This document shows, one piece after another, positions 10,151-20,083 of a stretch of 64,000 nt of DNA (position 1 is its first letter; the number at the start of each line of letters is the position of its first letter). The position numbers and the translations under genes are program-made. Origin of the DNA: Mesorhizobium sp. J8 (lineage in GTDB: Bacteria; Pseudomonadota; Alphaproteobacteria; Rhizobiales; Rhizobiaceae). The DNA is taken from positions 5,642,001 through 5,706,000 of the forward strand of contig NZ_AP024109.1 in the NCBI RefSeq assembly GCF_016591715.1. Direction: 5' to 3'. The notes beneath the pieces are model-generated. The model was given only the letters and a program-made list of their open reading frames with translations. It was not told the origin of the DNA and searched no databases.

Positions 10151-11002
10151 ATGAACGCTATTACCGTAGAGCGCGGAACCGCTTTTCGCGGCTTCGCCCT
10201 GACGGCGACCCTGCTTTCGGGTCTGGTGCTTGCAGCATGCCAGACGACCCCGACAGGCGAGTTCAACTCGATCGACAAGGCGCAGGGGTCGAGCGAGAAC
10301 ATCTCCTCGCTTTCGGCGGTCATCCAGCGCAATCCGCAGGACCCCGAAGGCTATAATGTGCGCGGCTCGGCCTATGGTCGCGGCGGCCAGTATCAGGCGG
10401 CGCTCAAGGACTTCAACCAGGCCATCCAGCTCAATCCGAACTTCTACCAGGCCTATTCGAACCGCGCGCTGATCCAGCGCTTCCTCGGCAATCAGCAAGC
10501 CGCTTTGGCCGACTACAACCGCGCGATCCAGATCAACGCCAACTACGACGCCGCCTATATCGGTCGCGGCAATCTCTACCGCAAGGCGGGCCGTACCCAG
10601 GATGCCTTCAACGACTTCCAGAAGGCGATCCAGCTCGACACCACCGATGCGCGCGCCTACCACAATCGCGGCCTGATCTATCAGAGCCAGGGCCAGCACA
10701 AATTCGCCATCGAGGATTTCTCGACCGCGATCTCGCTTGCCCCGGACGCCGCCGAGCCCTACAACGGCCGCGGCCTCTCCTACCTGGCGATGGGCGACGA
10801 GGACAACGCCTTCTCCGACTTCAACATGGCCATCAAGCTCGACGGCAAGAACGCCGAGGCCTGGGCCAACCAGGCGCTGATCTACGAGAAGCGCGGCGAC
10901 AAGGCCAAGGCTTCCAAGTCCTATCGCGAAGCCATCCGCCTCGACCCCACCTATCAGCCAGCCAAGGACGGCCTGTCGCGCGTCGGCGGCAGCGCCAGCT
11001 GA
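10151..11002 (+). CDS. TPR-repeat lipoprotein (NlpI-like)
   Basis: A 283-aa envelope protein. The N-terminus has a signal sequence ending in a lipobox LVLAAC with the lipidated Cys near residue 28. From about residue 65 six tandem TPR units follow, each with the pattern YNxRGxxYxxxGxxxxAxxDFxxAIxLxP; the last one is EAWANQALIYEKRGDKAKA. Start ATG 10151 follows GAGGAC. TPR lipoproteins of this kind act as scaffolds for envelope enzymes such as peptidoglycan hydrolases; the partner here is unknown. Confidence 0.88.
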   Translation: MNAITVERGTAFRGFALTATLLSGLVLAACQTTPTGEFNSIDKAQGSSENISSLSAVIQRNPQDPEGYNVRGSAYGRGGQYQAALKDFNQAIQLNPNFYQAYSNRALIQRFLGNQQAALADYNRAIQINANYDAAYIGRGNLYRKAGRTQDAFNDFQKAIQLDTTDARAYHNRGLIYQSQGQHKFAIEDFSTAISLAPDAAEPYNGRGLSYLAMGDEDNAFSDFNMAIKLDGKNAEAWANQALIYEKRGDKAKASKSYREAIRLDPTYQPAKDGLSRVGGSAS

Positions 11003-11214
11003 GCGGAAGCTGACGCAACCAGACGGGTGCAGCGCACGGACGCACGGTCGCCGCCGGCGACCGTAGTGTTGCGCCTGGGAGACGCCTTTAGCGACGCGTT
11101 AACTGTCGGCCGCAATGCGTTAACCTTTGCCATGTTCGCGCCAAGTTTTCGACGGAACGCTCCGTGCACCTCGTTCGTTAAGGCGGGGCCAAATTTCGCG
11201 AAAGGACCTTTCCA

Positions 11215-11691
11215 ATGATCAAATCCCTTGCCTGCGTCGCTGCCGCGCTTGCCGCCACGGTCCTTGCTTCTCCGGTAAGCGCCGGCACGCTCCGGCTCGG
11301 CACACTCGATTGCACAATCGACGGTGGCGTCGGCTACGTCATCACCTCGAACAAGGGCGTGTCCTGCGTCTTCCGTCCCTCCCACCACGGCCCGGCTGAG
11401 ATTTATACCGGGATGATCTCCAAACTCGGTGTCGATGTCGGCCAGACGCATCAGGGCCAACTCGTCTGGGCGGTGCTTGCCGCCACGCGCAACCATGATG
11501 CCGGCGATCTCGCCGGGAGCTATTACGGCGTCAACGCCGAGGCTTCCGTGGTGACCGGCGGCGGCGCCAACGTCCTCGTTGGCGGCCTCGACAGCGCCTT
11601 CATGCTGGAACCGCTCAGCGTCCAGGCCCAGACGGGCCTCAACCTGGCCGTCGCGGTGGCCTCGCTGGACCTCGTCCACTCCTACAAGTGA
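11215..11691 (+). CDS. DUF992 family exported protein
   Basis: A 158-aa protein with a Sec signal peptide (cleavage near PVSAG, residue 23). The mature part has the DUF992 pattern: LGTLDCTIDGGVGYVITS, the second cysteine in VSCVFRP, and the LVWAVLAATRNHDAGDLAGS segment. DUF992 proteins are small periplasmic or outer-membrane associated proteins of alphaproteobacteria with no assigned function. It stands alone between the TPR lipoprotein and an MFS transporter and is followed by a strong hairpin. Confidence 0.9.
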   Translation: MIKSLACVAAALAATVLASPVSAGTLRLGTLDCTIDGGVGYVITSNKGVSCVFRPSHHGPAEIYTGMISKLGVDVGQTHQGQLVWAVLAATRNHDAGDLAGSYYGVNAEASVVTGGGANVLVGGLDSAFMLEPLSVQAQTGLNLAVAVASLDLVHSYK

Positions 11692-11720
11692 GGCTTCGGC
11701 TTCCAAATTCGCTGCGTGCA

Positions 11721-11750
11721 TACGGCCCGGAACATCCGTTCCGGGCCGTA
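11721..11750. terminator. Strong 12-bp stem-loop after the DUF992 gene
   Basis: TACGGCCCGGAA (11721-11732), six-base loop, TTCCGGGCCGTA (11739-11750): a perfect stem. Only TGCTTT follows, so termination is likely but not of the classic T-rich form. Confidence 0.65.
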
Positions 11751-11917
11751 TGCTTTGGAAAAGCCGTATCCCTCCGAGCAACAATGGTGGCTCGCCTCGA
11801 AATCCGCGAAAAAGCTCTTGAGCTCAACTGCGCTTGAGGTTCTACAAGCCCTGCCGAACTGGATCTGGCGCCTTCATCGGAAATGGATGAGGCTGCCGCG
11901 GCTAGCAGGAGATCGAT

Positions 11918-13384
11918 GTGACGGCAGCAGGGGGCGACAAGAAGGCTGACGACAAGGTGGCCGGCAACAGGGTCGACTGGCGGGCGCTGTGGGCGAGCGG
12001 CGATCTGGCGCGCTTCTGCTTCGTCAGCCTCGGCATCCTGCTGCATGCCACCAACGAGACGATGGTGGCGACGGTGATGCCGGCCATGGTCGGTGATCTC
12101 GCGGGCGTGCAACTGGTCGGCTGGTCGCTGGCGATCTATGAGCTCGGCGCGATCGTCGCCGGCGCCGCCGCCGGCCGCCTTGTCAGCTATGTCGCCCTGC
12201 GCTCCAACATGATGGTCGCCGCGCTGCTCTACGCGATCGGCGCGCTGATCTGCGCCGCGGCGCCTTCCATGCCCTTGTTCCTCGCCGGGCGCCTTGTCGA
12301 GGGGCTTGGCGGCGGTGCGCTTGTGTCGCTCGCCTTCGTATCAGTCGAGCGTCTCTTCGCGCGCAACATCTGGCCGCAACTCTTCGGCATCATGTCCGCG
12401 GTCTGGGGCGTCGCGGCCTTCAGCGGCCCGATGCTCGGCGCGCTCATGACCGAATTCCTGTCATGGCGCTGGGCTTTCGGCATCTTCACCTTCGGCGGCG
12501 CGGCGATGGCGCTGGCCAGCTTCATCGTGCTCGACACGCCCGAGGCAAGGAGGCCGCAGGCGGTCGGCGGCAAGGCACCACCCTTTCCCTATCCGGCGCT
12601 CGCCTGTCTCGCCCTCAGTGTCGTGCTGATCGCCGCTGCCGGTATCGACATTGCCCTGTTGCGCTCGTCACTGCTGCTCCTCCTCGGCGTGATCGGCCTG
12701 GCGCTGTTCTTCCGCATCGACGCCCTCAGGCCACAATCGCGGCTCTTTCCGTCGCCATTGTTTTCATGGCGTTCGCCGCTTGGCAGCGGCATGACCCTGG
12801 TTGCGGCATTCTCCGTGGCGACCTGCACCTTCACCATTTACGGGCCGCTGCTTCTGACCACGCTGCACGGCATTCCGATCCTGACCACCGGCTACATCAT
12901 CGCCGCGGAATCGATCGCCTGGTCGATCCTATCGATCCTCATCGCCAATGCTCCGCTCGAGCGCGAGAGGCTGATCATAGTCATCGGCGCGCTGATGATT
13001 GCTTCCGGCCTTGCCGGCTTCGCCTACACGATCCCGGCAGGCTCGATCCCGCTCATTCTGCTGTGCGCCCTGCTGCAGGGCGGCGGCTTCGGGGTTTGCT
13101 GGCCATTCCTCACGCGCGTCATCGTCGCCTCGGCGCGCGACGGCGAGCAGACGATCGCCTCGGCTGCCGTGCCGACCATGCAGCGCATCGGCTATGCCGT
13201 GGGCGCAGCGCTTGCCGGCATCGTCGCCAACGCCAGCGGCTTCTCGGAAGGCCTGACCCGTGAAGCCGCCGCAGGCGTTGCCGGGTGGCTGTTCCTCGCC
13301 TTCGTGCCTCTGGCTGTCCTGGGATGCATCGCCGCGCTGAGGATCGCGCTGCCGACGCTGCGGCCTCAGCAGGCGACTGGCTAA
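11918..13384 (+). CDS. MFS transporter
   Basis: A 488-aa polytopic inner-membrane protein of the major facilitator superfamily. The first membrane helix contains HATNETMVATVMPAM, close to the motif of multidrug antiporters, followed by GWSLAIYELGAIVAG and the loop ending in the RLVEGLGGGALVSLAF segment. It has roughly 12-14 hydrophobic segments; length fits the DHA2-like drug exporters. Start is GTG 11918 after CAGGAG. It is convergent with coaBC, overlapping its end by four bases (13381-13384). Substrate unknown. Confidence 0.85.
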   Translation: MTAAGGDKKADDKVAGNRVDWRALWASGDLARFCFVSLGILLHATNETMVATVMPAMVGDLAGVQLVGWSLAIYELGAIVAGAAAGRLVSYVALRSNMMVAALLYAIGALICAAAPSMPLFLAGRLVEGLGGGALVSLAFVSVERLFARNIWPQLFGIMSAVWGVAAFSGPMLGALMTEFLSWRWAFGIFTFGGAAMALASFIVLDTPEARRPQAVGGKAPPFPYPALACLALSVVLIAAAGIDIALLRSSLLLLLGVIGLALFFRIDALRPQSRLFPSPLFSWRSPLGSGMTLVAAFSVATCTFTIYGPLLLTTLHGIPILTTGYIIAAESIAWSILSILIANAPLERERLIIVIGALMIASGLAGFAYTIPAGSIPLILLCALLQGGGFGVCWPFLTRVIVASARDGEQTIASAAVPTMQRIGYAVGAALAGIVANASGFSEGLTREAAAGVAGWLFLAFVPLAVLGCIAALRIALPTLRPQQATG

Positions 13385-14853
13385 ACAACGACGGTCTGCA
13401 GACGCTCCGCGATCAGCGCGGCGAGCCGCGCCGCCACCTCGTCCTTGCCCATCTCCGGCCATTCCTCGACGCCGGTGCTGGAGACGATGCGCACCTTGTT
13501 GCGGTCGCCGCCCATCACGCCGGACGGGCCGATGCCGCTCTCATGCGAGACGTCGTTGGCGACGATGAAATCGGCGCCCTTCTTCTTGAGCTTGGCCTCG
13601 GCATTGGCGATGAGATCCTGCGTCTCGGCGGCGAAGCCGACGACAAGGCCCGGCCGCTGCGCATGATGGCCGATGCCGGCAAGGATGTCGGGATTTTCGA
13701 CCATCTTGAGCGAAGGCGGCCCCTCGCCCGCCACCTTCTTGATCTTCTCGCCGGCGGCGTTTGCCGTGCGCCAGTCGGCGACGGCGGCGACGAACACGGC
13801 GGCATCCGCCGGCAGCAGGCTTTCGACCGCCTGCTTCATCTGGGCGGCCGTTTCGACATGAGTGGTCGCAACACCGGCCGGATCGGCGATGGTGACCGGA
13901 CCGGAGACCAGCCGCACATCGGCGCCGAGCTTCGCAAGCGCCGCCGCGATGGCGTGGCCCTGCTTGCCGGAAGACCGGTTGGCGATATAGCGCACCGGAT
14001 CGATCGGTTCATGCGTCGGCCCGGAGGTGACGATGATCCTGCGGCCGGCAAGCGGCTTCGGCCTCTCGTCGAGCATGGCCTCGATCGCGGCGGCGATCTC
14101 CAGCGGCTCGGCCATGCGGCCCTCGCCCGCTTCGTTGCTTTCGGCCATCTCGCCCTTGGCAGGCCCGACAAAGGCGATGCCGTCCTTCTGCAAGATCGCC
14201 CGGTTGCGGCGCGTGGCGGCGTGCGCCCACATCTTTGGGTTCATCGCCGGCGCCATCAGCACCTTCTTGTCGGTGGCCAGGAGCACCGTCGAGGCAAGGT
14301 CGTTGGCGTGGCCGTTGGCGAGCTTCGCCATCAGGTCGGCGGTGGCGGGCGCCACCACCAGCAGATCGGCCTCGCGCGACAGCCTGATATGGCCGACATC
14401 GTGCTCGTCCTTGCGGTCGAACAAATCCGTGAAGACATGATCGGCCGAAAGCGCGCCGACCGACAGCGTGGTCACGAATTCCTGCGCGGCCGGCGTCATG
14501 ACCACCCGCACCGAGGCGCCGCGCTCGCGCAGTCTGCGGATCAGATCAAGCGATTTATAGGCCGCGATGCCGCCGCCGATGATCAGCAGGATCCGCTTGC
14601 CGGAGAGCGAACCTCGTCCTAGGAGCTTGCCGGAGGCTGCCACAACCGGGGCCGCAGTTTGGTTTGAATCCGCCAGCGCGCGCAGCGTCTTCTCGATCTG
14701 GTCGATGCGGCCGGCCCGCCCTGCCCGGCCTTCGACCGCGGCGCGTATCATGGCCCGCGCCTGTTCCTCCATCGAGCAGCCATTTTCGGCGGCGAGCAGT
14801 CGGAGCAGGTCCTTGACCTCGTCATCGAGATTCCGGATCGTGATGCTGGCCAT
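13381..14853 (-). CDS. coaBC: CoaBC with N-terminal ribbon-helix-helix domain
   Basis: Residues from about 83 onward are the normal bifunctional enzyme: CoaC (LSGKRILLIIGGGIAAYKSL, catalytic His in DVGHIRLSREADL, MAPAMNPKMW) decarboxylates phosphopantothenoylcysteine and CoaB (VTSGPTHEPIDPVRYIANRS, SGKQGHAIAAAL, KK near the end) joins phosphopantothenate and cysteine with CTP, both for coenzyme A. Residues 1-45 (MASITIRNLDDEVK and GCSMEEQARAMIR) are a FitA-type ribbon-helix-helix DNA-binding domain, joined by a linker of about 40 residues. No start codon was seen at the CoaC boundary, so the fusion is encoded. Family length is about 400 aa; this is 490. Downstream of ubiE-ubiB on the same strand. 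Confidence 0.93.
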   Translation of the reverse strand: MASITIRNLDDEVKDLLRLLAAENGCSMEEQARAMIRAAVEGRAGRAGRIDQIEKTLRALADSNQTAAPVVAASGKLLGRGSLSGKRILLIIGGGIAAYKSLDLIRRLRERGASVRVVMTPAAQEFVTTLSVGALSADHVFTDLFDRKDEHDVGHIRLSREADLLVVAPATADLMAKLANGHANDLASTVLLATDKKVLMAPAMNPKMWAHAATRRNRAILQKDGIAFVGPAKGEMAESNEAGEGRMAEPLEIAAAIEAMLDERPKPLAGRRIIVTSGPTHEPIDPVRYIANRSSGKQGHAIAAALAKLGADVRLVSGPVTIADPAGVATTHVETAAQMKQAVESLLPADAAVFVAAVADWRTANAAGEKIKKVAGEGPPSLKMVENPDILAGIGHHAQRPGLVVGFAAETQDLIANAEAKLKKKGADFIVANDVSHESGIGPSGVMGGDRNKVRIVSSTGVEEWPEMGKDEVAARLAALIAERLQTVVV

Positions 14854-14926
14854 GTGATTGCACTCGCCTCAGATTGCGCTTGCAACGATAGCAATGCAAT
14901 CAATCTGCGACAAGCCAATTGGCGCT

Positions 14927-15036
14927 TAGAGCATGATCCCGAAAAGTGGGAACCGGTTTTCGGAGGAAGATCATGCTCCAACAAAGAGTTGGATCGTGAG
15001 GGCGCTTCAACGAAACGCCATCATGATCTAGAGCAA
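14927..15036. repeat. RIME-like repeat, type A
   Basis: GAGCATGATC with CCGAAAAGTGGGAACCGG, then TTTTCGG and GATCATGCTC form a long imperfect hairpin, followed by a second arm ending GATCTAGAGCAATT. It closely matches 26516-26632 and 32282-32389. Its CTAG supplies the stop codon of ubiB (15028-15030). Confidence 0.8.
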
Positions 15037-16602
15037 TTTCCACGCGATGTAGATCAGCGTCAGCGCGATCACCCACAGCGCCACCCGGCCGGAGCGGGTG
15101 TGGCGCGCTTCCGCCCTACCTATGGCGTGCGCGGTGGCTTCGTCGAAGCGCAGACCGTTCTCCGCCATCAGGTCGATCTCGCGCGACAGCCGCTCGGTGC
15201 GGGCCACAAGATCCGGCGCCTGCCTTGCCAGCGACACGAGGGCTCTGCCGGCGTCACGCGCATCGGTGAGCATGCCGCGCGGGCCAAGATTGCTGGCGAT
15301 CCAGTCGCTGACAACGGGCTCCGACGTCTTCCACATGTTGAAGGCCGGATCGAGCGTGCGCGCGACGCCTTCCACCACCACCATGGTCTTTTGCAAAAGC
15401 ACCAGCTCGGTCCGCGTCGCCATATCAAACAGCTCGGTGACTTCGAACAGCAGCGTCAGCAACTTCGCCATCGAAATGGTCTCGGCCGACTGGCCATGGA
15501 TCGGCTCGCCGATGGCGCGGATCGCCTGCGCGAAGGCCGATACATTGTGCTGGCGCGGAACATAGCCGGCCTCGAAATGCACCTCGGCGACGCGCTGATA
15601 GTCGCGCACGATGAAGCCATAGAGGATCTCGGCGAGGAAGCGTCGTTCCTTCTTGCCGAGCCGGCCGGCAATGCCGAGATCGACCGCGACGATGGTGCCG
15701 TCCGCCTCAACGAACAGGTTGCCCGGATGCATGTCGGCGTGGAAGAAGCCGTCGCGCAACGTGTGCCTGAGGAACGACTGGACCACATTGGCCGCAATCG
15801 CCTTGAGGTCGTGGCCGGCAGCGGCGAGGCCGGCCAGATCGTTCATCTTGATGCCGTCGATCCATTCCATGGTGAGAACATCGCGGCCGGTCCGCTCCCA
15901 GTCGACCGCCGGCACGCGAAAGCCGGGATCGTCCTTGGTGTTCTCGCCGAGTTCCGAAAGCGCGGCCGCCTCGAGCCTCAGATCCATCTCGATTCTGGTG
16001 GTCTGCGCCAGCGTCTCGGTCACCTCGACCGGGCGCAGGCGACGCGACGCGGGGATGTATTTCTGCTGCAGGCGGGCAGCTAGGAAATAGCTTTCGAGGT
16101 CCTGGAAGAAGCGGCGCCGCACGCCGGGCCGGATGACCTTCACCGCTACCCGCGAAGCGGCGCCCTCGCGCACGACTTCGGCGCTGTGCACCTGGGCGAT
16201 CGAGGCCGCGGCCACCGGTTCGCCGAAGCTCGAATACAGGTCGTCTATCCTGCGTCCGAGCGAGGCTTCGATCGCGTGGACCGCCTCCGCCTTCGGGAAA
16301 GTATGCATCTTGTCCTGCAAGAGCGCGAGGTCGAGCGCCATGTCGTTGCCGACGACGTCGGGCCGCGTGGCCAGGAACTGGCCGAGCTTGACGTAGGAGG
16401 GTCCAAGCCGCACCACTGCCCGCGCCAGCCTGTCGCCGCGCTGGTAGCTCAACGCCCGGCGGCGGGTGAACAACCGCGCCACCTGCCAGCCGAATTTCGG
16501 CATGCCGGAGAGCTCTTCGCCCGGCAGCGCCGCGACGACGCCCTCGCGGACCAACACCCAACCGGCCCGGGCGAGCCTGAAAGCGGCGGCGACGCTGCTC
16601 AT
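15028..16602 (-). CDS. ubiB: Ubiquinone biosynthesis protein UbiB (ADCK-like kinase)
   Basis: A 524-aa atypical kinase-like protein needed for ubiquinone synthesis. Seen are the family KxGQ motif in YVKLGQFLATRPDVV (about residue 75), the nucleotide-loop region AAASIAQVHSAEV, VAVKVIRPGV with the invariant Lys, FHADMHPGNLFV and VDLGIAGRL (catalytic and metal loops). A single C-terminal membrane anchor (VALWVIALTLIYIAW) fixes it to the inner membrane. It follows ubiE by 58 bases. Its last codons and stop overlap a palindromic repeat. Confidence 0.95.
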   Translation of the reverse strand: MSSVAAAFRLARAGWVLVREGVVAALPGEELSGMPKFGWQVARLFTRRRALSYQRGDRLARAVVRLGPSYVKLGQFLATRPDVVGNDMALDLALLQDKMHTFPKAEAVHAIEASLGRRIDDLYSSFGEPVAAASIAQVHSAEVVREGAASRVAVKVIRPGVRRRFFQDLESYFLAARLQQKYIPASRRLRPVEVTETLAQTTRIEMDLRLEAAALSELGENTKDDPGFRVPAVDWERTGRDVLTMEWIDGIKMNDLAGLAAAGHDLKAIAANVVQSFLRHTLRDGFFHADMHPGNLFVEADGTIVAVDLGIAGRLGKKERRFLAEILYGFIVRDYQRVAEVHFEAGYVPRQHNVSAFAQAIRAIGEPIHGQSAETISMAKLLTLLFEVTELFDMATRTELVLLQKTMVVVEGVARTLDPAFNMWKTSEPVVSDWIASNLGPRGMLTDARDAGRALVSLARQAPDLVARTERLSREIDLMAENGLRFDEATAHAIGRAEARHTRSGRVALWVIALTLIYIAWKLL

Positions 16603-16660
16603 TGGCCATCCCGATTCAAGAGGGCCTGTTTCAAGGGCGGCTGCTTCAAGGGGTTCGGCC

Positions 16661-17437
16661 TCAAAGCTTCCAGCCGGAATGAAGGGCGGCGATGCCGCCC
16701 GAATAGTTGCGGAAGGTGACGCGGTCGAAGCCGGCGCGGGTGATCATCGCCGCGAAATTTTGCTGGTTGGGGAACTTGCGGATGGATTCCACGAGATAGG
16801 AATAGGGTTCACCGTCGCCGGTCACCGCCTTGCCGATCCTGGGGATCGCGTTGAACGACCATGCCTCATAGGCCTTGTCGAGCAGCGGCATCTCGACCTC
16901 GGAGAATTCCAGGCACAGAAACCGTCCGCCGCGCTTCAGCACGCGATAGGCCTCGGCAAGCGCGACCTCGATGCGCGGCACATTGCGGATGCCGAACGCG
17001 ATCGTATAGGCGTCGAAGCTATCGTCCTCGAACGGCAACGCCTCGGCATTGGCCTCGACGAAGTCAGTGTTTGCGGCCAAGCCCTGCTTCTCGGCCCGGT
17101 CGCGGCCGACGGCCAGCATCGAGCCGTTGATGTCGAGCACCGTCGCATGGGCCTGGCGCTGGCTGGCCTCGACGATACGGAAGGCGATGTCGCCGGTGCC
17201 GCCGGCGACATCGAGCACCTTCCAGCCCGGGCGCTTCGGCGGGTTCAGCCAGGCGACCATCGCGTCCTTCCACAGCCGGTGCAACCCGGCCGACATCAGA
17301 TCGTTCATCAGGTCGTATCGATTGGCCACCTTGTGGAAGACGTCGTTGACCAGGGGCTGCTTCTCCCCTGCCCCGACCTTCCTGAAACCATAGGAGGTTT
17401 CCATGCCGCCCGCGGCCGTGGTTCTCTCAACTGACAT
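16661..17437 (-). CDS. ubiE: Ubiquinone/menaquinone C-methyltransferase UbiE
   Basis: A 258-aa class I SAM methyltransferase. Family motifs are intact: [18 protein letters not shown], the SAM site [15 protein letters not shown], and the C-terminal [17 protein letters not shown]. It methylates the demethoxy-quinone ring in ubiquinone synthesis. First gene of the ubiE-ubiB-coaBC cluster that is common in Rhizobiales. In many relatives mutM lies divergently upstream; here the divergent gene is add, suggesting a local rearrangement (inference). Confidence 0.96.
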   Translation of the reverse strand: MSVERTTAAGGMETSYGFRKVGAGEKQPLVNDVFHKVANRYDLMNDLMSAGLHRLWKDAMVAWLNPPKRPGWKVLDVAGGTGDIAFRIVEASQRQAHATVLDINGSMLAVGRDRAEKQGLAANTDFVEANAEALPFEDDSFDAYTIAFGIRNVPRIEVALAEAYRVLKRGGRFLCLEFSEVEMPLLDKAYEAWSFNAIPRIGKAVTGDGEPYSYLVESIRKFPNQQNFAAMITRAGFDRVTFRNYSGGIAALHSGWKL

Positions 17438-17605
17438 TATTTTGATCCGTCATAAAACCGGCGGGACCATAGCCGATCGATGGTGCCGACGCTATTGTCC
17501 AAGGCGCGGTTTTCGGCCGCGCTTTCAAAACCCGGCCGGAAAAGGTCTCGCATGATTTTCCGGCCAGCACCTGTGCCAGAGCAGCACACCGGACGGGATA
17601 AAAGC

Positions 17606-18580
17606 ATGATTTTGAAGGCCGAACTGCACTGCCACATCGAAGGCGCGGCAGCGCCCGAGCTCGTCGTCGCCCAGGCCCGCAAATACGGCAAGGATCCTAC
17701 GCCCTACATCCAGAACGGTTCCTTCGTCTGGCACGATTTCACCTCTTTTCTCGCCGCTTACGATTTCGCTTCCGACCTGTTCCGCAGCGAGGAGGATTAT
17801 GCGCGCCTCGCCGACCATTATCTGACCAGCCTCGCCCGCGACGGCGCCATCTATTCGGAGATCTTCACCTCGCCGGATCATGCCAAAAAGGCCGGGCTGT
17901 CGCCAAAAGCCTACACGGATGCGTTAGGTGAAGGCATCGTCCGCGCGAAGGCCAAGACCGGCATCGAAGGCCGCATGATCGTCACCGGGGTGCGTCATGT
18001 CGGCGTCGAGGCGGTCGAGCAGGCGGCGCGCTTCGCGGCGCGCTGCGGCCATCCGCTGGTGACCGGTTTCGGCGTCGCCGGCGACGAGCGCATCGGCGAT
18101 TTCGAGGATTATGTGCGCGCGGTCGAGATCGCGCGCGAAGCGGGCCTTGGCATCACCATCCATGCCGGCGAGCTGATGGGCTGGGAAAGTGTCAAGGCGG
18201 CGCTCGACCACATCCGCCCGTCGCGCATCGGCCATGGCGTTCGCGCCATCGAGAACCCGGACCTCGTCCGCCGCATCGCCGACCAGGGCGTGGTGCTGGA
18301 ATGCTGCCCCGGCTCCAACATCGCGCTGAAGGTCTTCGACAGCTTCGCCGACCACCCCTTTCCGGCGCTGCGCGCCGCCGGCTGCAAGGTGACGCTCAAC
18401 TCCGATGACCCGCCCTATTTCTGGACCTCGCTGAAGCGCGAATACGATATCGCCGCCGAGCATTTCCACATGGACGACAAGGCGCTCACCGGCGTCACCA
18501 GGACGGCCATCGAGGCGGCTTTCGTGGACAAGAAGACCAAAGCCGCCCTGCTTGCCCGCGTCAATGGCGGCGCCCGCTGA
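17606..18580 (+). CDS. add: Adenosine deaminase
   Basis: A 324-aa amidohydrolase-fold enzyme. Zinc ligands and catalytic residues are visible: [12 protein letters not shown] at residue 8, [17 protein letters not shown] and NSDDPPYF. It converts adenosine to inosine, feeding the phosphorylase encoded nearby. I placed the start at ATG 17606, immediately before LKAELHCH; the frame continues 42 codons upstream with no ribosome site and no family similarity. Divergent from ubiE, and followed 123 bases later by upp. Confidence 0.93.
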   Translation: MILKAELHCHIEGAAAPELVVAQARKYGKDPTPYIQNGSFVWHDFTSFLAAYDFASDLFRSEEDYARLADHYLTSLARDGAIYSEIFTSPDHAKKAGLSPKAYTDALGEGIVRAKAKTGIEGRMIVTGVRHVGVEAVEQAARFAARCGHPLVTGFGVAGDERIGDFEDYVRAVEIAREAGLGITIHAGELMGWESVKAALDHIRPSRIGHGVRAIENPDLVRRIADQGVVLECCPGSNIALKVFDSFADHPFPALRAAGCKVTLNSDDPPYFWTSLKREYDIAAEHFHMDDKALTGVTRTAIEAAFVDKKTKAALLARVNGGAR

Positions 18581-18703
18581 CTCTCTGCTGGATTCGTCCT
18601 TCTTCTGGATTTAAGGCAAAAGCTGTGGTGGATGGCCGCCGGGCGGTTCCTTGGCCGGCGCATTGTCGCTAGGGTCGCGTCAAGCAAGCTTAAGGAGATC
18701 ACG

Positions 18704-19333
18704 ATGCAGGGCGTCACCGTCGTCGACCACCCCCTTGTCCAGCACAAGCTGACCATCATGCGCAAGAAGGAGACCTCGACGGCCGGCTTCCGGCGGCTGC
18801 TGCGCGAGATTTCACTTCTGCTCGGCTATGAGGTGACCCGCAATCTCGAGCTGACCACGACCATGATCGAGACGCCGATCGAGGAGATGGAGGCGCCGAC
18901 GCTGGAAGGCAAGAAGCTGGTCTTCGCCTCGGTGCTGCGCGCCGGCAATGGCCTGCTCGAGGGCCTGCTCGACCTGGTGCCGGCCGCGCGCGTCGCCCAT
19001 ATCGGGCTCTACCGCGACCATGAGACGCTGGAAGCGGTCGAGTATTTCTTCAAGGCGCCGAGCGATCTTGCCGACCGTCTGGTGATCGTCGTCGATCCGA
19101 TGCTGGCGACCGCGAATTCTGCGATCGCCGCGATCGATAAGCTGAAGGGACGCGGCGCCACCAACATCCGCTTCCTGTGCCTGCTCGCCGCCCCGGAAGG
19201 CATCGAACGCTTCACCAAGGCGCACCCGGATGTGCCGATCTTCACCGCCTCGATCGACCGCCAGCTGAACGACAAGGGCTATATCATGCCCGGCCTCGGC
19301 GACGCCGGCGACCGCATGTACGGGACAAAGTGA
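18704..19333 (+). CDS. upp: Uracil phosphoribosyltransferase
   Basis: A 209-aa enzyme of family length. Motifs: [15 protein letters not shown] at the N-terminus, [16 protein letters not shown], the PRPP-binding [16 protein letters not shown] and the C-terminal uracil-contact region [18 protein letters not shown]. It makes UMP from uracil and PRPP. ATG 18704 follows TAAGGAGAT. Belongs with add, deoA, the phosphorylase and cdd in a nucleoside salvage region. Confidence 0.96.
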   Translation: MQGVTVVDHPLVQHKLTIMRKKETSTAGFRRLLREISLLLGYEVTRNLELTTTMIETPIEEMEAPTLEGKKLVFASVLRAGNGLLEGLLDLVPAARVAHIGLYRDHETLEAVEYFFKAPSDLADRLVIVVDPMLATANSAIAAIDKLKGRGATNIRFLCLLAAPEGIERFTKAHPDVPIFTASIDRQLNDKGYIMPGLGDAGDRMYGTK

Positions 19334-19462
19334 GCGCTCTTCTTAACTGGCCGTTTACGCAAGCTTGTGGTTCCAGCACGCGTTAAAGTCGTAAACACCA
19401 TGCCGGGCTTAAGGATGCTGCCCTCGGGAGCAGCGGTTTCCGTTGCTCCAAAACACAGGGGG

Positions 19463-19502
19463 TAGAGCGGTTCAACGTTCTTTGAAACGGTGAAGCGATC
19501 CA
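19463..19502. repeat. Partial type C repeat
   Basis: GAGCGGTTCAACGTTCTTTG and AAACGGTGAAGCGATC are a diverged copy of the C module (compare 26682-26716), just before the protease gene start. Confidence 0.4.
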
Positions 19503-19511
19503 GGGGCGTCC

Positions 19512-20078
19512 ATGCTGCGCAAGCTTCTCATCCTCGGCATCTTTGCCGGAACTTCGGCTTCGATTCCGATCGTCTATCAGGCTAACCCGCATCTGGTGGA
19601 CGGCCTCTTGAAATCGACCGTCGCCCCGCAGCCGACAGGCCCGGAGGCTCAGCCGCAGGTCAATCTCGCCTCGGTCCCGGACAAGCCGGCGACGCCGATG
19701 CCGCTCGGCCGCCAGGTGCTGGTCAACGCCGATGCACGGGGCCACTTCACGTCGCAGTTCAAGCTCAACGGCCGTCAGATCGACGGCATGATCGACACCG
19801 GCGCGACGCTGGTCGCCATCAACAGCTCGACCGCGCGCCGGATCGGCATCTCGCTCAACCCGTTGGATTTCAATCGCCAGGTGAATACAGCGAACGGGGC
19901 GATCAAGGCCGCCGTCGTGACGATCGACCGCCTGCAGGTCGGCAAGATATCCATCGACGGCGTCCAGGCGATGGTGCTCGACGACAAGGCGCTGCAGACC
20001 AACCTGATCGGCATGAGCTTCCTGCAGCGCCTGCAGAAATACCAGGTCCAGGACGGCGCGCTTCTGCTCGTCCAGTAG
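19512..20078 (+). CDS. Retropepsin-like aspartic protease (clan AA, TIGR02281 type)
   Basis: A 188-aa protein. A hydrophobic N-terminal anchor (LLILGIFAGTSASIPIVYQ) is followed by a Pro-rich linker and one aspartic protease domain with the active-site triad in GMIDTGATLVAIN and a second conserved strand around NLIGMSFLQRL. One domain means it must dimerise. Such proteins are periplasmic-facing single-pass membrane proteases of alphaproteobacteria with unknown substrates. Tail to tail with deoA, with only five bases between the stops. Confidence 0.88.
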   Translation: MLRKLLILGIFAGTSASIPIVYQANPHLVDGLLKSTVAPQPTGPEAQPQVNLASVPDKPATPMPLGRQVLVNADARGHFTSQFKLNGRQIDGMIDTGATLVAINSSTARRIGISLNPLDFNRQVNTANGAIKAAVVTIDRLQVGKISIDGVQAMVLDDKALQTNLIGMSFLQRLQKYQVQDGALLLVQ

Positions 20079-20083
20079 ATGGA

